Part shown: in pieces, positions 1 to 7,101 of the stretch | How positions within the stretch are numbered: the stretch's first letter is position 1 | How the letters are laid out: every line of letters starts with the position of its first letter | From: Lachnospiraceae bacterium UBA1267 | Lineage (GTDB): Bacteria; Bacillota; Clostridia; Lachnospirales; Lachnospiraceae | Length of the DNA stretch: 7,869 nucleotides | Direction of reading: 5' to 3' | NCBI GenBank assembly: GCA_002308115.1 | Contig: DBVJ01000028.1 | Coordinates: forward strand, 7,715 to 15,583 | Made by a program: the position numbers and the translations under genes | Notes under the pieces: generated by a model | What the model saw: only the letters and a program-made list of their open reading frames with translations | The model's database searches: none | Told to the model about the DNA's origin: nothing

Positions 1-563
1 CTGGCATAGGGGGAAAGCGCGGCCGCGCCTGCGATCTCAGGCAGTTCGCCGAGCGCCACAAGCGCCGAAGAGGCACCCATGGAAACACCGAAGAGGTATA
101 CGGGAACCGAACTCAGCACCGGATCCTTCCGGATCTCCGCAAGCGCCGCCCGAATGTCTTCGGTCTCCTTGTAGCCCAGGCCGATCTGGTCCCCGCCGGA
201 AAGTCCATGCGCGCGAAGTTCCAGAAGAACGGCCGCAAAGCCCAGCTCATTCACCCAGTCCGCATGGGCCTGAAACTCCGTGACCGCAGGCCCCGAAAGC
301 CCGCTTAAGAATATCACGACGCCTTTCGGCTCCGCCTTCGGGCAGATTTTCATCCAGATCCTCTCCCCGTCGGAAGTCGTGACGTACTGCCCTTCACGCT
401 CTTCCTCTTCCTGGTTCTTGTAGTCATAACGGCGGTTTACGGTTCCGGAGAGCACGGCGACGGGTACAAAGGTCATCGCGAGCGCGTAAAGAATCAACGC
501 GCCCGCGAGGATCATCAGGATCCTTTTCAGGATCATTCTCCGTTTTGCCTTTTTCTCTTCCAT
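1..563 (-). CDS. Membrane-anchored alpha/beta hydrolase (C-terminal part cut by window edge)
   Basis: This is the first 187 codons of a serine-hydrolase-fold protein; the remainder lies beyond position 1. Residues 1-14 are strongly basic and are followed by a hydrophobic segment (about 15-38), so the protein is probably anchored in the membrane by an uncleaved N-terminal helix with its catalytic domain outside. The fold is shown by strand VVIFLSGLSGP (82-92, oxyanion-hole region), the ELRAHGLSGGD loop (115-125) and the nucleophile elbow G-V-S-M-G (159-163), with Ser161 as the predicted nucleophile. The catalytic Asp and His would lie in the missing part. The layout resembles the broad family of alpha/beta hydrolases with an N-terminal anchor, whose substrates are mostly unknown (esters or peptides). 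It starts 41 bp after the preceding gene with no terminator between, so it is probably co-transcribed. The ATG at 563 has only a weak Shine-Dalgarno sequence. Family call is firm; substrate unknown. Confidence 0.85.
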   Translation of the reverse strand, partial: MEEKKAKRRMILKRILMILAGALILYALAMTFVPVAVLSGTVNRRYDYKNQEEEEREGQYVTTSDGERIWMKICPKAEPKGVVIFLSGLSGPAVTEFQAHADWVNELGFAAVLLELRAHGLSGGDQIGLGYKETEDIRAALAEIRKDPVLSSVPVYLFGVSMGASSALVALGELPEIAGAAALSPYA

Positions 564-604
564 CGTCCGCACCGCAGGATGAAACGTGCTGAAACGGGGG
601 ATCT

Positions 605-2050
605 TTATCTCAGGCCGGCTGCCAGCTTCACGACTTCGTAGGCGCCGTTATAGGCGCCGGCTTTGTCCGCAAGTTCGATCTTTTCGATCATGAAGCGGAG
701 GAAATCGTCCGACTCCGTCATGTAATCCAGCATGGCCAACGTCTCTTCCGTATCATCGATCTCGTAGGTGCCGTCGCCCAGTTCCGCCGAAGCGATGGCG
801 CCCCAGGCCTCGTGGCCGCCGACGCGGTGGATCATGACCTTCGGTACCGGGTAGAAAGCCAGTTCCGAGGGCTTCGTGACGACGAAATCGGTCTTCCGCA
901 TCAGAAGGTTCGTGATATAGACGGCCGAGAAGATCTCCTCATTGAGATACATCTGGACGCCGTCCAGGCCTTCGCCCGCGAGGATGCGGTCCTTGAGGGC
1001 CGCGTAGTCATTTTCATGAATGTTCGCGGCTTCTTTGAGGCCGGGGACCCTCGAAAGCAGATTGTCCATCGCCGAACGGTGGTCGCCGCAGTTGATGAGG
1101 AGCGCGGCCTTCCCGCCTTTCACAAGCGGCAGCATATGTGAAATGATGGCCTCGAAGAGATCCTGCTGCGCGCCGGCGCCGCCGATCGTGAGGAGGAATC
1201 TTCTCGGCGCGCCGTTCTTCGCCCGGCGCAGGCGTTCCTCATTGTCCGAAGCGAGATTCCGCACGAACTCGTCGTCGATGTAGCGGCCGACCTCGTAGAG
1301 CGATCCTTCGGGCATCTGTTTGAGCTGACGCTTGGGATCCATGCCGCGCAGCATGCGGTAGCCCATATAGGCAGAGTTGGTCTGCACCGTATGGATCGCG
1401 CCTTCCGACAAATGAAGCGCCATGGGCCAGTTGTCCGGGATGGCGTTCACAACGTGTGTGAGTCCCGCATGGACGGCGGCCTGCGCAGGCCAGACGTGCG
1501 TTCCGACGTAAGGAATGTCCTTCGGGAGAGAACGAAGAAGCGGCTCCATGAGTTCGGCATTCTTCTGGTCGGAAGAGTTGTAGGTCAGTTTGCGGAAGCC
1601 CTCGGAGTTCAACGGCTCCCACACGAGTTTGTTGAAAAGACCGATCTTCTGGGACAGTCTGGAACCCATGGAATAGAGTTCATTCTGCCCGGCAATGATC
1701 TTGGTCGTAGTGGTCTCGGGATAGGAATTCAGATCCAGCCAGTACGGGACAAAACCCAGCGCGTTCGCTGCGGAAGCGATGGCCATCGAGATGCGATAGT
1801 GGCCGAAGCCCATGCGGATATTGCCCACGATGAGCGCGTTCTCCGGGAAGACGATCGGCTCCGAATCGGTGAGGACCAGGTTTTTGACGCCCAGCGGTTC
1901 TCCGATGACCGGGTTGTCTACCGCCCTGAAGCGGTATTCTTTTTGGGAATCGTCTCCGTACTTCTTCAGGAATTTCTCCCGGGACTTTACCGCCTTCCTG
2001 TAATCTTTCGCTGCGATCTCATTGCCGAAAATGACCTTCGATCTCTCCAT
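605..2050 (-). CDS. GT-B-like glycosyltransferase-family protein, function unknown
   Basis: The protein has 481 residues from the ATG at 2050, with no signal peptide or membrane helix, so it is probably cytoplasmic. Two halves suggest the GT-B fold of the MurG / diacylglycerol-glucosyltransferase type. The N-terminal Rossmann-like half holds ALIVGNIRMGFGHYRISMAI (72-91), with a Gly-x-Gly-His motif followed by a small-residue helix. The C-terminal half opens with RRFLLTIGGAGAQ (283-295), a glycine loop at the usual nucleotide-sugar site. It continues with TDFVVTKPSELAFYPVPKV (387-405), in the place of the D-x-x-x-x-x-P-[GS]-x-x-x-x-E segment of such enzymes. Residues 1-70 are a charged extension without recognisable motifs. 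The ATG at 2050 is preferred to one 15 bp upstream because GAGGAGG lies six bases before it. I infer a sugar transferase or a derivative of that fold; donor and acceptor cannot be read from sequence, and it may be non-enzymatic. It sits between an acetyltransferase and an alpha/beta hydrolase in the operon. Confidence 0.6.
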   Translation of the reverse strand: MERSKVIFGNEIAAKDYRKAVKSREKFLKKYGDDSQKEYRFRAVDNPVIGEPLGVKNLVLTDSEPIVFPENALIVGNIRMGFGHYRISMAIASAANALGFVPYWLDLNSYPETTTTKIIAGQNELYSMGSRLSQKIGLFNKLVWEPLNSEGFRKLTYNSSDQKNAELMEPLLRSLPKDIPYVGTHVWPAQAAVHAGLTHVVNAIPDNWPMALHLSEGAIHTVQTNSAYMGYRMLRGMDPKRQLKQMPEGSLYEVGRYIDDEFVRNLASDNEERLRRAKNGAPRRFLLTIGGAGAQQDLFEAIISHMLPLVKGGKAALLINCGDHRSAMDNLLSRVPGLKEAANIHENDYAALKDRILAGEGLDGVQMYLNEEIFSAVYITNLLMRKTDFVVTKPSELAFYPVPKVMIHRVGGHEAWGAIASAELGDGTYEIDDTEETLAMLDYMTESDDFLRFMIEKIELADKAGAYNGAYEVVKLAAGLR

Positions 2051-2056
2051 TTCACG

Positions 2057-2063
2057 CCTCCTC
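2057..2063 (-). promoter_or_regulatory. Ribosome binding site deciding the start of the GT-B-like gene
   Basis: On the minus strand this reads GAGGAGG, six bases before the ATG at 2050. An in-frame ATG at 2065 overlaps the upstream side of this site and has no ribosome binding site of its own, so 2050 is the better start. Confidence 0.8.
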
Positions 2064-2096
2064 ATTTTTATATCCGTCCGTCCGCAGACGGTTCGT

Positions 2097-2591
2097 TCAC
2101 AGAATCAGTTCCAGATGCTCGTTCTGGGTCCTGAGGCCCATCGCCTTGTAGAAGCGCATGGCAGGCTCGTTCAGGTTCCAGACCCGGAGCGTCAGGTTGT
2201 AATAGCCGTTTTCACGGGCATAGGCCGCCGCATGTTCATAGAGCGCTTTTCCGATGCCTTGTCCGCGCATCGTTTCTTCCACGCAGAGGTCATCGATATA
2301 GAGCGTCCGGATATCCGTGAGCACGGCATGGTTCAGGTGCTGCTCCGTCTGGCAGAAACAGTAGCCCTGCGTGACGTCCTCTGCATCTGCCCAGACAAAG
2401 ATCGGATTCTCATCGTCCCGGAACATCTCCTGAAGCTCGTCCCGGCTGTATTTGGTCGCATCGGGCTTGAAAATGTCGGGCCTTCCGTTATGGTGCACCC
2501 GTAGGACCTGCGACAAAAGATCCAGCACCCGTTCCGTATCTTTCTCTTCCGCGCGGCGGATATGCCCCGCGCAGCCTGTCTTTCTTTCCAT
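2097..2591 (-). CDS. GNAT-family N-acetyltransferase
   Basis: A 164-residue single-domain protein of normal GNAT length that would transfer an acetyl group from acetyl-CoA to an unknown amine. It opens with IRRAEEKDTERVLDLLSQVL (11-30), the usual first strand and helix. Acetyl-CoA binding motif A is IDDLCVEETMRGQGIGKALYE (99-119), with the pyrophosphate loop R-G-Q-G-I-G-K at 109-115. Motif B is VWNLNEPAMRFYKAMGL (137-153), including the Tyr148 position that often acts as general acid. Three consecutive ATG codons lie at 2597, 2594 and 2591. Only the last has a Shine-Dalgarno GAGG at a proper six-base distance, and this sits across the stop codon of the preceding lipoprotein gene; an in-frame ATG at 2621 has none. 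The stop-to-start gap of 8 bp implies translational coupling. Substrate cannot be predicted; protein, antibiotic or small-molecule acetylation are all possible. Confidence 0.87.
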   Translation of the reverse strand: MERKTGCAGHIRRAEEKDTERVLDLLSQVLRVHHNGRPDIFKPDATKYSRDELQEMFRDDENPIFVWADAEDVTQGYCFCQTEQHLNHAVLTDIRTLYIDDLCVEETMRGQGIGKALYEHAAAYARENGYYNLTLRVWNLNEPAMRFYKAMGLRTQNEHLELIL

Positions 2592-2599
2592 CATCATCC

Positions 2600-4078
2600 T
2601 CACGGGAAAGTTACGATCCATCTGACCGCGTCCAGTAAAAGGCTTCCGTCAGCCCTTGCGAGCTCTTCGAGCGGCGCTTCCCAGACCCGGTAAGCTTCAT
2701 GGAACACCCCTGCGCCATCATACCAGACCGTGTTCGCATGCAGAATGTAATGCCGTCCCTCTTCTGTCTTCTCATATACCATCACATGGCCCGGATAGGC
2801 AAGCACCGCGCCCGGATGCTCTTCCAGAAATCGGTATTTCGACGCGCGGTCCTGTGCTGACACGTCCGTGACCGTTCCGCCGAAATATCTCTGCTGGGAG
2901 GAGTTTCGCGGCATATAAAAGCCGAAGCAGCGGTAACTGAGGCCGGAGAAAGAGGAACAGTCGTAGTTCTCCTTTTCATCGCCCCAGCCGTATTCCCAGC
3001 CGATCACGCTTCTCGCGACAGCTAAAAGCGCATCCGCGCTGTAAGGCAGAAAACCGGCCGAAAACGCCCCGTTGTTCTCCAAGGTGATTTCCTGTGTCTC
3101 AAGATCTCCGACCTCGTTGCGGACCGGAAAAACGAGCGTGACGGCACTCTCGTCGAAACGCTTCAGGGGAAGCACCGTGCCAAGCCTTAAGGTCAGTTGA
3201 ATTGCTTCCTGAGAAGGACGTTCGACAGTCGCCTGAACGCCGGGCCTGACCGCGACGGCAAAATCTCTCGCGGTGAGAAATGCTCTGAAATCCGCTTCCG
3301 AGGTAAAGGCAATATCCTCTTCATGCACCCAGCCGTTGTAATTCGGTCCCTGTACGAAGACCCATTGTCCGTCCAGACTCTCGTGAAGGACCAATACGCC
3401 TTCGCCGATCTGGAACATGGATTCCTGAAAATAGTCGAACGCCCTGCCGTCCAGACTGTCTGCCGCCCGCATGGATGTCGGGAAGGAACGCACTGCGGCA
3501 TTGCGTGAAATGATCCCGTAACGTAGCTGGACTTCGGTGCCCGGAAACTCGGAAAGGAAAGCTGTGTTCCGGTTCGCAAGGATCTGTTCCCGAAGTTCCG
3601 GGGTCACGGCGCGCGCTCCGTAAAATGGTCTTTCGGGGAGCGTATAGGCTTCGATCAAAGGAAGCACTTCTTCATTGAGCCAGACGTGCCCCGAGAGCAC
3701 GTCATAGAGCCCGGAGCCTTGCTGTGCCAACGTCCGTGCGTTGGCCTCCGCGACCGCATGATCCATGAGATGTCCGAAGAAAACGGACATCCCCTCAGGG
3801 ATCCGGGGTTCCGTCGGTGTCTCGGTTGTCGGCTCGGTCACGGGCGGCGTCACGGACTCGGCGGGCTCGGAAGCCGTGGTTTCAGAGGCTTCGCTTTCAG
3901 AAGGCGCATAGGTGACGGGGGCATCGGTTTCAGATTCTTTTGTCTGGGGCACCTCTGTCACGCGTTCCCGAGTGCTCTCCATCGTCTCATCCTCCGGAAT
4001 GCGCGCAGTCAGACAGCCCGTCAGGAATAAAACGGACAGGGTCACGATCCATGCGGTTATCAGCCGGCGTGTTCTCAT
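2600..4078 (-). CDS. NlpC/P60-type cell-wall hydrolase lipoprotein with SH3b-like domains
   Basis: A 492-residue secreted lipoprotein, predicted to cut peptidoglycan stem peptides. The N-terminus has basic residues, a hydrophobic core and the lipobox L-T-G-C, with Cys22 as the lipidated residue. Residues 28-95 form a Thr/Glu/Ser/Pro-rich linker of low complexity, of the kind that spans the cell wall. Residues about 100-180 form a helical region, followed by an SH3b-like section (RYGIISRNAAVRSFPT at 186-201 to NYNGWVHEEDIAF at 246-258) and a second beta-rich segment (about 275-340). The C-terminal NlpC/P60 domain (about 350-490) has YDCSSF with catalytic Cys374, AYPGHVMVYE with His431, and a probable third polar residue in ILHAN (His447 or Asn449). 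This order resembles the known SH3b1-SH3b2-NlpC/P60 endopeptidases. Its ATG overlaps the stop of the HAD gene as ATGA; the Shine-Dalgarno sequence is weak, so coupling is likely. Wall-peptide recycling is more likely than cell separation, but that is inference. Confidence 0.9.
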   Translation of the reverse strand: MRTRRLITAWIVTLSVLFLTGCLTARIPEDETMESTRERVTEVPQTKESETDAPVTYAPSESEASETTASEPAESVTPPVTEPTTETPTEPRIPEGMSVFFGHLMDHAVAEANARTLAQQGSGLYDVLSGHVWLNEEVLPLIEAYTLPERPFYGARAVTPELREQILANRNTAFLSEFPGTEVQLRYGIISRNAAVRSFPTSMRAADSLDGRAFDYFQESMFQIGEGVLVLHESLDGQWVFVQGPNYNGWVHEEDIAFTSEADFRAFLTARDFAVAVRPGVQATVERPSQEAIQLTLRLGTVLPLKRFDESAVTLVFPVRNEVGDLETQEITLENNGAFSAGFLPYSADALLAVARSVIGWEYGWGDEKENYDCSSFSGLSYRCFGFYMPRNSSQQRYFGGTVTDVSAQDRASKYRFLEEHPGAVLAYPGHVMVYEKTEEGRHYILHANTVWYDGAGVFHEAYRVWEAPLEELARADGSLLLDAVRWIVTFP

Positions 4079-4959
4079 GTCAGATCTTCTTCAACCGGAC
4101 AGGCTTCCATGAATGCGGCACGCTTCTCCTCGTTTCGGATGCAGAAGCGGTACAGGATCTCGGCCACGCCGGAATGATCGCAGTCGCGCAGTGTCACATA
4201 ATCGGCGATCTCTTTGAGATAAGGCATCGCATTGGCCATTGCGCAGCCCGTGCCCGCTGCCCGGATCATCGCCTCGTCATTTTCCGCGTCGCCCGCGGAA
4301 ACCGAATCCTCGACCGGGATCTCTAAAAGGCCGCAGAGATTTCTGAGGCCGGTGCCTTTGTTGACGCCGTGCGGAACGACTTCCAACATAAACCTGGAAG
4401 AACCGAACACGTCCAGTTCGCCTTCGAACTGCGGTTTGATCCACTCCCGGAAACGTGCAACCTTTTCCGGATCGCGAAACTCCAGCGCGATGATCTTCGA
4501 GGGCTCCTCGGTCAGTTCCTTCCGAAGGTCCGTCACCACTTTCTTCGGAAGTTTCAGAACGGTGCAGTACTGGTTCAGATTCTCATCATCGTCTTCCGAA
4601 AGAACGTCGTCCCCCTGATAGGTCTGAAGATGGATGCCGAACTCACGGGCAAGATCGAAGAAACGGTAAACGACAGGAAGCGGGATCGTACTCTTCGAAA
4701 GGACTTCTCCGCTCTCCGTATCAATGAGCATTCCGCCGTCATAGCAGGAAATGAACACATTTTTCTGCCCGTAGATGCCCAGCTCTCTGACCACGCGCGA
4801 AGCGGCCATGGCCGTGCGCCCGGTGGATATTGCGAAGATATTTCCTTCTTCCAGGAATGTTTCGATTGCCTGCCGGTTCTCGTCACTCAGCTGTTTTTTA
4901 CGGTCCACCAGCGTATCGTCAATGTCTGTCAGAAAGACCATCCTCTTGTGTTTTGCCAT
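4075..4959 (-). CDS. Cof-type HAD-superfamily phosphatase
   Basis: A 294-residue cytoplasmic Mg-dependent phosphatase of the Cof/YbjI-like HAD IIB group, which usually dephosphorylates sugar phosphates or related metabolites. All four HAD motifs are intact. Motif I is FLTDIDDTLVD with nucleophile Asp12 and acid/base Asp14. Motif II is AISTGRT (43-49). Motif III is Lys201 in GVNKGTGL. Motif IV is SAGDAENDEAM (221-231) with Asp224 and Asp228 as metal ligands. The alpha/beta cap (about residues 85-190) lies between motifs II and III, as expected for type IIB. Length is slightly above the usual 265-285. The ATG at 4959 has GGAGGG five bases upstream, inside the end of the aldo/keto reductase gene, whereas an in-frame ATG at 4983 has no such site. 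It starts one base after the reductase stop codon and its own stop overlaps the lipoprotein start, so it is clearly part of the operon. Specific substrate unknown. Confidence 0.92.
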   Translation of the reverse strand: MAKHKRMVFLTDIDDTLVDRKKQLSDENRQAIETFLEEGNIFAISTGRTAMAASRVVRELGIYGQKNVFISCYDGGMLIDTESGEVLSKSTIPLPVVYRFFDLAREFGIHLQTYQGDDVLSEDDDENLNQYCTVLKLPKKVVTDLRKELTEEPSKIIALEFRDPEKVARFREWIKPQFEGELDVFGSSRFMLEVVPHGVNKGTGLRNLCGLLEIPVEDSVSAGDAENDEAMIRAAGTGCAMANAMPYLKEIADYVTLRDCDHSGVAEILYRFCIRNEEKRAAFMEACPVEEDLT

Positions 4960-4960
4960 C

Positions 4961-6085
4961 TTAACCCTCCAGGACCTCAGCAAGCTTCGGCATCAGTTCC
5001 GGTATATTGATGTGCTGCGGACAAGCCGCTTCGCACAATCCGCAGCCCAGACATTCAGACGCCTTTCCGGCGCCGGCATCCTGAAGCCGCGCATAATTTC
5101 TTTTATTACCCTGAAGCGTCCAGTCGTTGCCCGGGTTTTCCAGCACATTGTTGTACAGCACGAAATAGTCCGGGATCGGGATCTGCATCGGACAGCCTTC
5201 CGTACAATAGCGGCAGGCCGTGCAGGGCACCGCCTTTGAGCGGCGGATGATGTCCGCGCATTCTTTGAGGACTTCCTTCTCTTCTTCCGTGAGGGGTTTA
5301 AACTCCTGCATGAAGGCAGAATTGTCCTCCATCTGGGCAAGATTCGACATGCCGCTCAGGACCATGAAGACATTCGGAAGACTTGCGACGAAACGGATCG
5401 CGAAGCTTGCCGGGGAGGCCTTCGGATCGATCGCGCGAAGTTTCTCCATGGCTTCTTCCGGAAGGGCAGCCAGTTTGCCGCCTTTTACCGGTTCCATGAC
5501 CGTGATCAGCTTGCCATGCTTCACCGCAACGTCATAGCATTTTCCGGACTGGACGAAGGGATCGTTCCAGTCCAGATAATTGATCTGAAGCTGAACGATT
5601 TCCGTTTCCGGATGCTCCGTGAGGATCCGGTCCAGAAGTTCTGCATTGTCATGGAAAGAGAAACCGAGGTGCTTCACAAGCCCCTCTTCCATCTTCTTTT
5701 GGACAAAGGCAAATGCATTGGTGCGGACCGCGGTCTCATAGCTTCGGCGGTTCAGGTTGTGCAGCCAGTAATAATCGAAATAGCCCGCGCCGGTGCGTTC
5801 GAGCTGCTCATTGAACAAGCGCTCCAGATCCGCTTCCTCCTGGACCATCATCATCGGCATCTTGTCCGTGATCGTGAAGCATTCACGGGGGAAACGTTCC
5901 ACAACGGCCTCTTTGAACGCGCGCTCGCTCATGCCTCTGTGATACATGTAAGCCGTATCATAATAGGTGAATCCGCGTTCCATAAAGAGGTCCGTCATCT
6001 TCTTCATGAGTTCGATGTCGATCTGATCCTCGGAGCCGCCCTCAAGAAGCGGCAGACGCATCAATCCAAAGCCCAGTTTTTTCAT
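4961..6085 (-). CDS. Aldo/keto reductase with C-terminal two-cluster [4Fe-4S] ferredoxin domain
   Basis: A 374-residue fusion of an NADPH-type aldo/keto reductase barrel (about 1-270) and a bacterial ferredoxin domain (about 280-370). The barrel keeps the catalytic tetrad expected of the family: Asp43 and Tyr48 in YYDTAYMYH, Lys75 in TITDKMP, and His109 in YYWLHNLN. The tail has two complete cluster motifs: Cys288, 291, 294 and 298 (CTACRYCTEGCP) and Cys345, 348, 351 and 355 (CLGCGLCEAACP). This architecture is widespread in anaerobes, annotated as 'aldo/keto reductase, 4Fe-4S binding'. The clusters suggest electron exchange with ferredoxin or flavin partners rather than plain NADPH chemistry, but the substrate is unknown. 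A Shine-Dalgarno GAGGA sits six bases before the ATG. It is the promoter-proximal gene of the six-gene run, with a leader of about 70 bases. Family assignment is firm. Confidence 0.93.
   Translation of the reverse strand: MKKLGFGLMRLPLLEGGSEDQIDIELMKKMTDLFMERGFTYYDTAYMYHRGMSERAFKEAVVERFPRECFTITDKMPMMMVQEEADLERLFNEQLERTGAGYFDYYWLHNLNRRSYETAVRTNAFAFVQKKMEEGLVKHLGFSFHDNAELLDRILTEHPETEIVQLQINYLDWNDPFVQSGKCYDVAVKHGKLITVMEPVKGGKLAALPEEAMEKLRAIDPKASPASFAIRFVASLPNVFMVLSGMSNLAQMEDNSAFMQEFKPLTEEEKEVLKECADIIRRSKAVPCTACRYCTEGCPMQIPIPDYFVLYNNVLENPGNDWTLQGNKRNYARLQDAGAGKASECLGCGLCEAACPQHINIPELMPKLAEVLEG
4965..4970 (-). promoter_or_regulatory. Ribosome binding site for the HAD gene, inside the upstream gene
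   Basis: Minus-strand GGAGGG lies within the last codons of the aldo/keto reductase (Leu-Glu-Gly-stop) and five bases before the ATG at 4959. It decides the HAD start and implies coupling between the two genes. Confidence 0.8.
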
Positions 6086-6164
6086 TTTCGGTCCTCGCTT
6101 TCACTCTATGGAGGAAGGTGTTTCTTCCGTTCGTACCATGGGCTGGCACTCCAATGCCATTTTC

Positions 6165-6194
6165 ATTATAAATGACCTTTCTTCAGAACTGCAA
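6165..6194 (-). promoter_or_regulatory. Candidate sigma-A promoter of the six-gene operon
   Basis: On the minus strand a perfect -10 box TATAAT (6170-6165) follows a weak -35 TTGCAG (6194-6189) at 18 bases. Transcription would begin near 6158 and leave a leader of about 73 bases before the reductase ATG at 6085. The -10 is convincing; the -35 matches only its first three bases. I see no clear operator or riboswitch in the leader. Confidence 0.55.
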
Positions 6195-6248
6195 GCGGAA
6201 AATCTGCTGAAGGCGCTTCTCACGAAGCAAAGGAAGTGTCCCGGATTC

Positions 6249-6277
6249 TTGCTCAAACAGGGCCTTCGCAGTATAAT
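6249..6277 (+). promoter_or_regulatory. Candidate sigma-A promoter of the RimJ/RimL-type gene
   Basis: A perfect -10 box TATAAT (6272-6277) lies 17 bases after TTGCTC (6249-6254), which keeps the TTG of the -35 consensus. The predicted start near 6284 gives a leader of about 24 bases, which leaves room for little except the ribosome binding site. Confidence 0.6.
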
Positions 6278-6297
6278 ATGTATTGATTCCATTTATT

Positions 6298-6302
6298 GGA
6301 GG
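6298..6302 (+). promoter_or_regulatory. Ribosome binding site deciding the start at 6308
   Basis: GGAGG stands five bases before the ATG at 6308. A possible in-frame TTG at 6296 overlaps this site and is therefore not the start. Confidence 0.85.
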
Positions 6303-6307
6303 AACAC

Positions 6308-6865
6308 ATGAAACATCTCGGCACAAGGAATCTTTCCACCAGGCGGCTCGTCCTCCGGCGTCTCAGAATGTCGGACGCCGAGGCCATGTTTGAAAACTGG
6401 GCCCAGGACAAAGAGGTCACAAAATATCTCACCTGGAAACCTCATGAAGATATCGAAACGACCCGGAAACTTGTGCGGAAATGGGTCAATGATTACAAAG
6501 ACCCCGAGGTCTACATGTGGGCCATCACCCTTCGTTCGAATCTGGACCGCCCCATTGGAACGATTTCTGTCGTGGACCTGAGCCGTGTCGCCCCCTGCTG
6601 CGAAGTGGGTTATGCGCTCGGCCGTGCCTGGTGGAACCAGGGCTACGCGACCGAAGCCCTCCAGGAAGTCATCCGTTTTCTCATCCGTGACGTCGGCTTC
6701 GCCCGTGTCGGCGCGCGCCATGATCCGCGAAACGCCGCCTCCGGCCGTGTCATGGAAAAATGTGGCATGACCCGCGAAGGCACGCTCCGGAAAGCCTGTG
6801 TCACCAATTCCGGTCTCTCCGACATGGTCTGCTGGTCCATTCTCGAATCCGAACTCAAACCATGA
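6308..6865 (+). CDS. RimJ/RimL-type GNAT N-acetyltransferase
   Basis: A 185-residue GNAT protein of the Acetyltransf_3 type, the group containing the ribosomal-protein N-acetyltransferases RimJ and RimL and many relatives with other substrates. The signature opening TRRLVLRRLRMSDAEAMF (11-28) is present. The acetyl-CoA site lies in GYALGRAWWNQGYATEAL (101-118), with N-Q-G-Y-A-T replacing the simple RGxG loop, as is normal here. The late motif HDPRNAASGRVMEKCGM (138-154), followed by REGTLRK, is the typical asparagine-serine helix and lysine of this group. It stands alone on the plus strand, divergent from the operon, with its own promoter and terminator. The acetylated substrate cannot be told from sequence. 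It is not closely similar to the GNAT protein of the operon, so the two are not a recent duplication. Confidence 0.9.
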   Translation: MKHLGTRNLSTRRLVLRRLRMSDAEAMFENWAQDKEVTKYLTWKPHEDIETTRKLVRKWVNDYKDPEVYMWAITLRSNLDRPIGTISVVDLSRVAPCCEVGYALGRAWWNQGYATEALQEVIRFLIRDVGFARVGARHDPRNAASGRVMEKCGMTREGTLRKACVTNSGLSDMVCWSILESELKP

Positions 6866-6879
6866 ACCCGAAAAACCCG

Positions 6880-6912
6880 CGGCGCCCCGCCTCCCGGCCG
6901 GGCGCCGTTTTT
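6880..6912 (+). terminator. Rho-independent terminator of the RimJ/RimL-type gene
   Basis: CGGCGCCC (6880-6887) pairs perfectly with GGGCGCCG (6900-6907) around a 12-base loop and is followed by five T residues (6908-6912). It begins 15 bases after the stop codon. An A5 run at 6871-6875 might allow some activity in the opposite direction. Confidence 0.88.
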
Positions 6913-6916
6913 GTGT

Positions 6917-7101
6917 ATGCTCATACTACCCGCCGCGTGCTTGTGTATAAGCCCCCGGTTAACGCTCTTCCCCTCCGAGTCAGGCTCCTTCGCTCGCTAA
7001 TAATCGCTCGCTTCGGACCTGTCCTCTCCGGGGACGTCGCTGTCTCTGTCGGACGCTACTGTATCGCCCGGGGGCAAGCACGCGGCAGGAAGTATGGGCA
7101 T
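6917..7101. repeat. Long imperfect inverted repeat (structured element, unidentified)
   Basis: The left arm 6917-6943 and right arm 7075-7101 are reverse complements at 24 of 27 positions, with a perfect 12-base core GCCGCGTGCTTG (6932-6943). One of the three differences would be a G-U pair in RNA. The stem continues with CCCCCGG (6952-6958) against CCGGGGG (7068-7074), after an 8-base bulge on the left only. Inside the loop, a 9-base direct repeat TCGCTCGCT occurs twice around AATAA near 6990-7012. A weaker complementarity joins CCCCTCCGAGTCAGG (around 6970-6984) to the stretch ending in CTCCGGGG (around 7020-7033). No open reading frame with a good start lies inside. It could be a small non-autonomous element (MITE-like), a structured RNA or a recombination relic. 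It begins directly after the terminator. Identity unknown. Confidence 0.65.

Noticed and set aside
2078..2091. Hairpin CCGTC-CGCA-GACGG between the GNAT and GT-B-like genes as a terminator
   Set aside because: The stem has only 5 bp and no T run follows on the minus strand, so it is unlikely to end transcription; at most it is a processing or pausing site.
1391..2134. Open frame of 247 codons on the plus strand
   Set aside because: It lies wholly opposite the GT-B-like gene, has no family motif or ribosome binding site, and is rich in Arg, Asp and Val as expected of an antisense shadow of a GC-rich gene.
6086..6164. Riboswitch or attenuator in the operon leader
   Set aside because: No terminator hairpin with a T run and no recognisable riboswitch core could be found in about 73 bases.
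4369..6175. Several long plus-strand open frames opposite the HAD and aldo/keto reductase genes
   Set aside because: The minus-strand proteins carry complete catalytic motifs; the plus-strand frames have none and lack ribosome binding sites.
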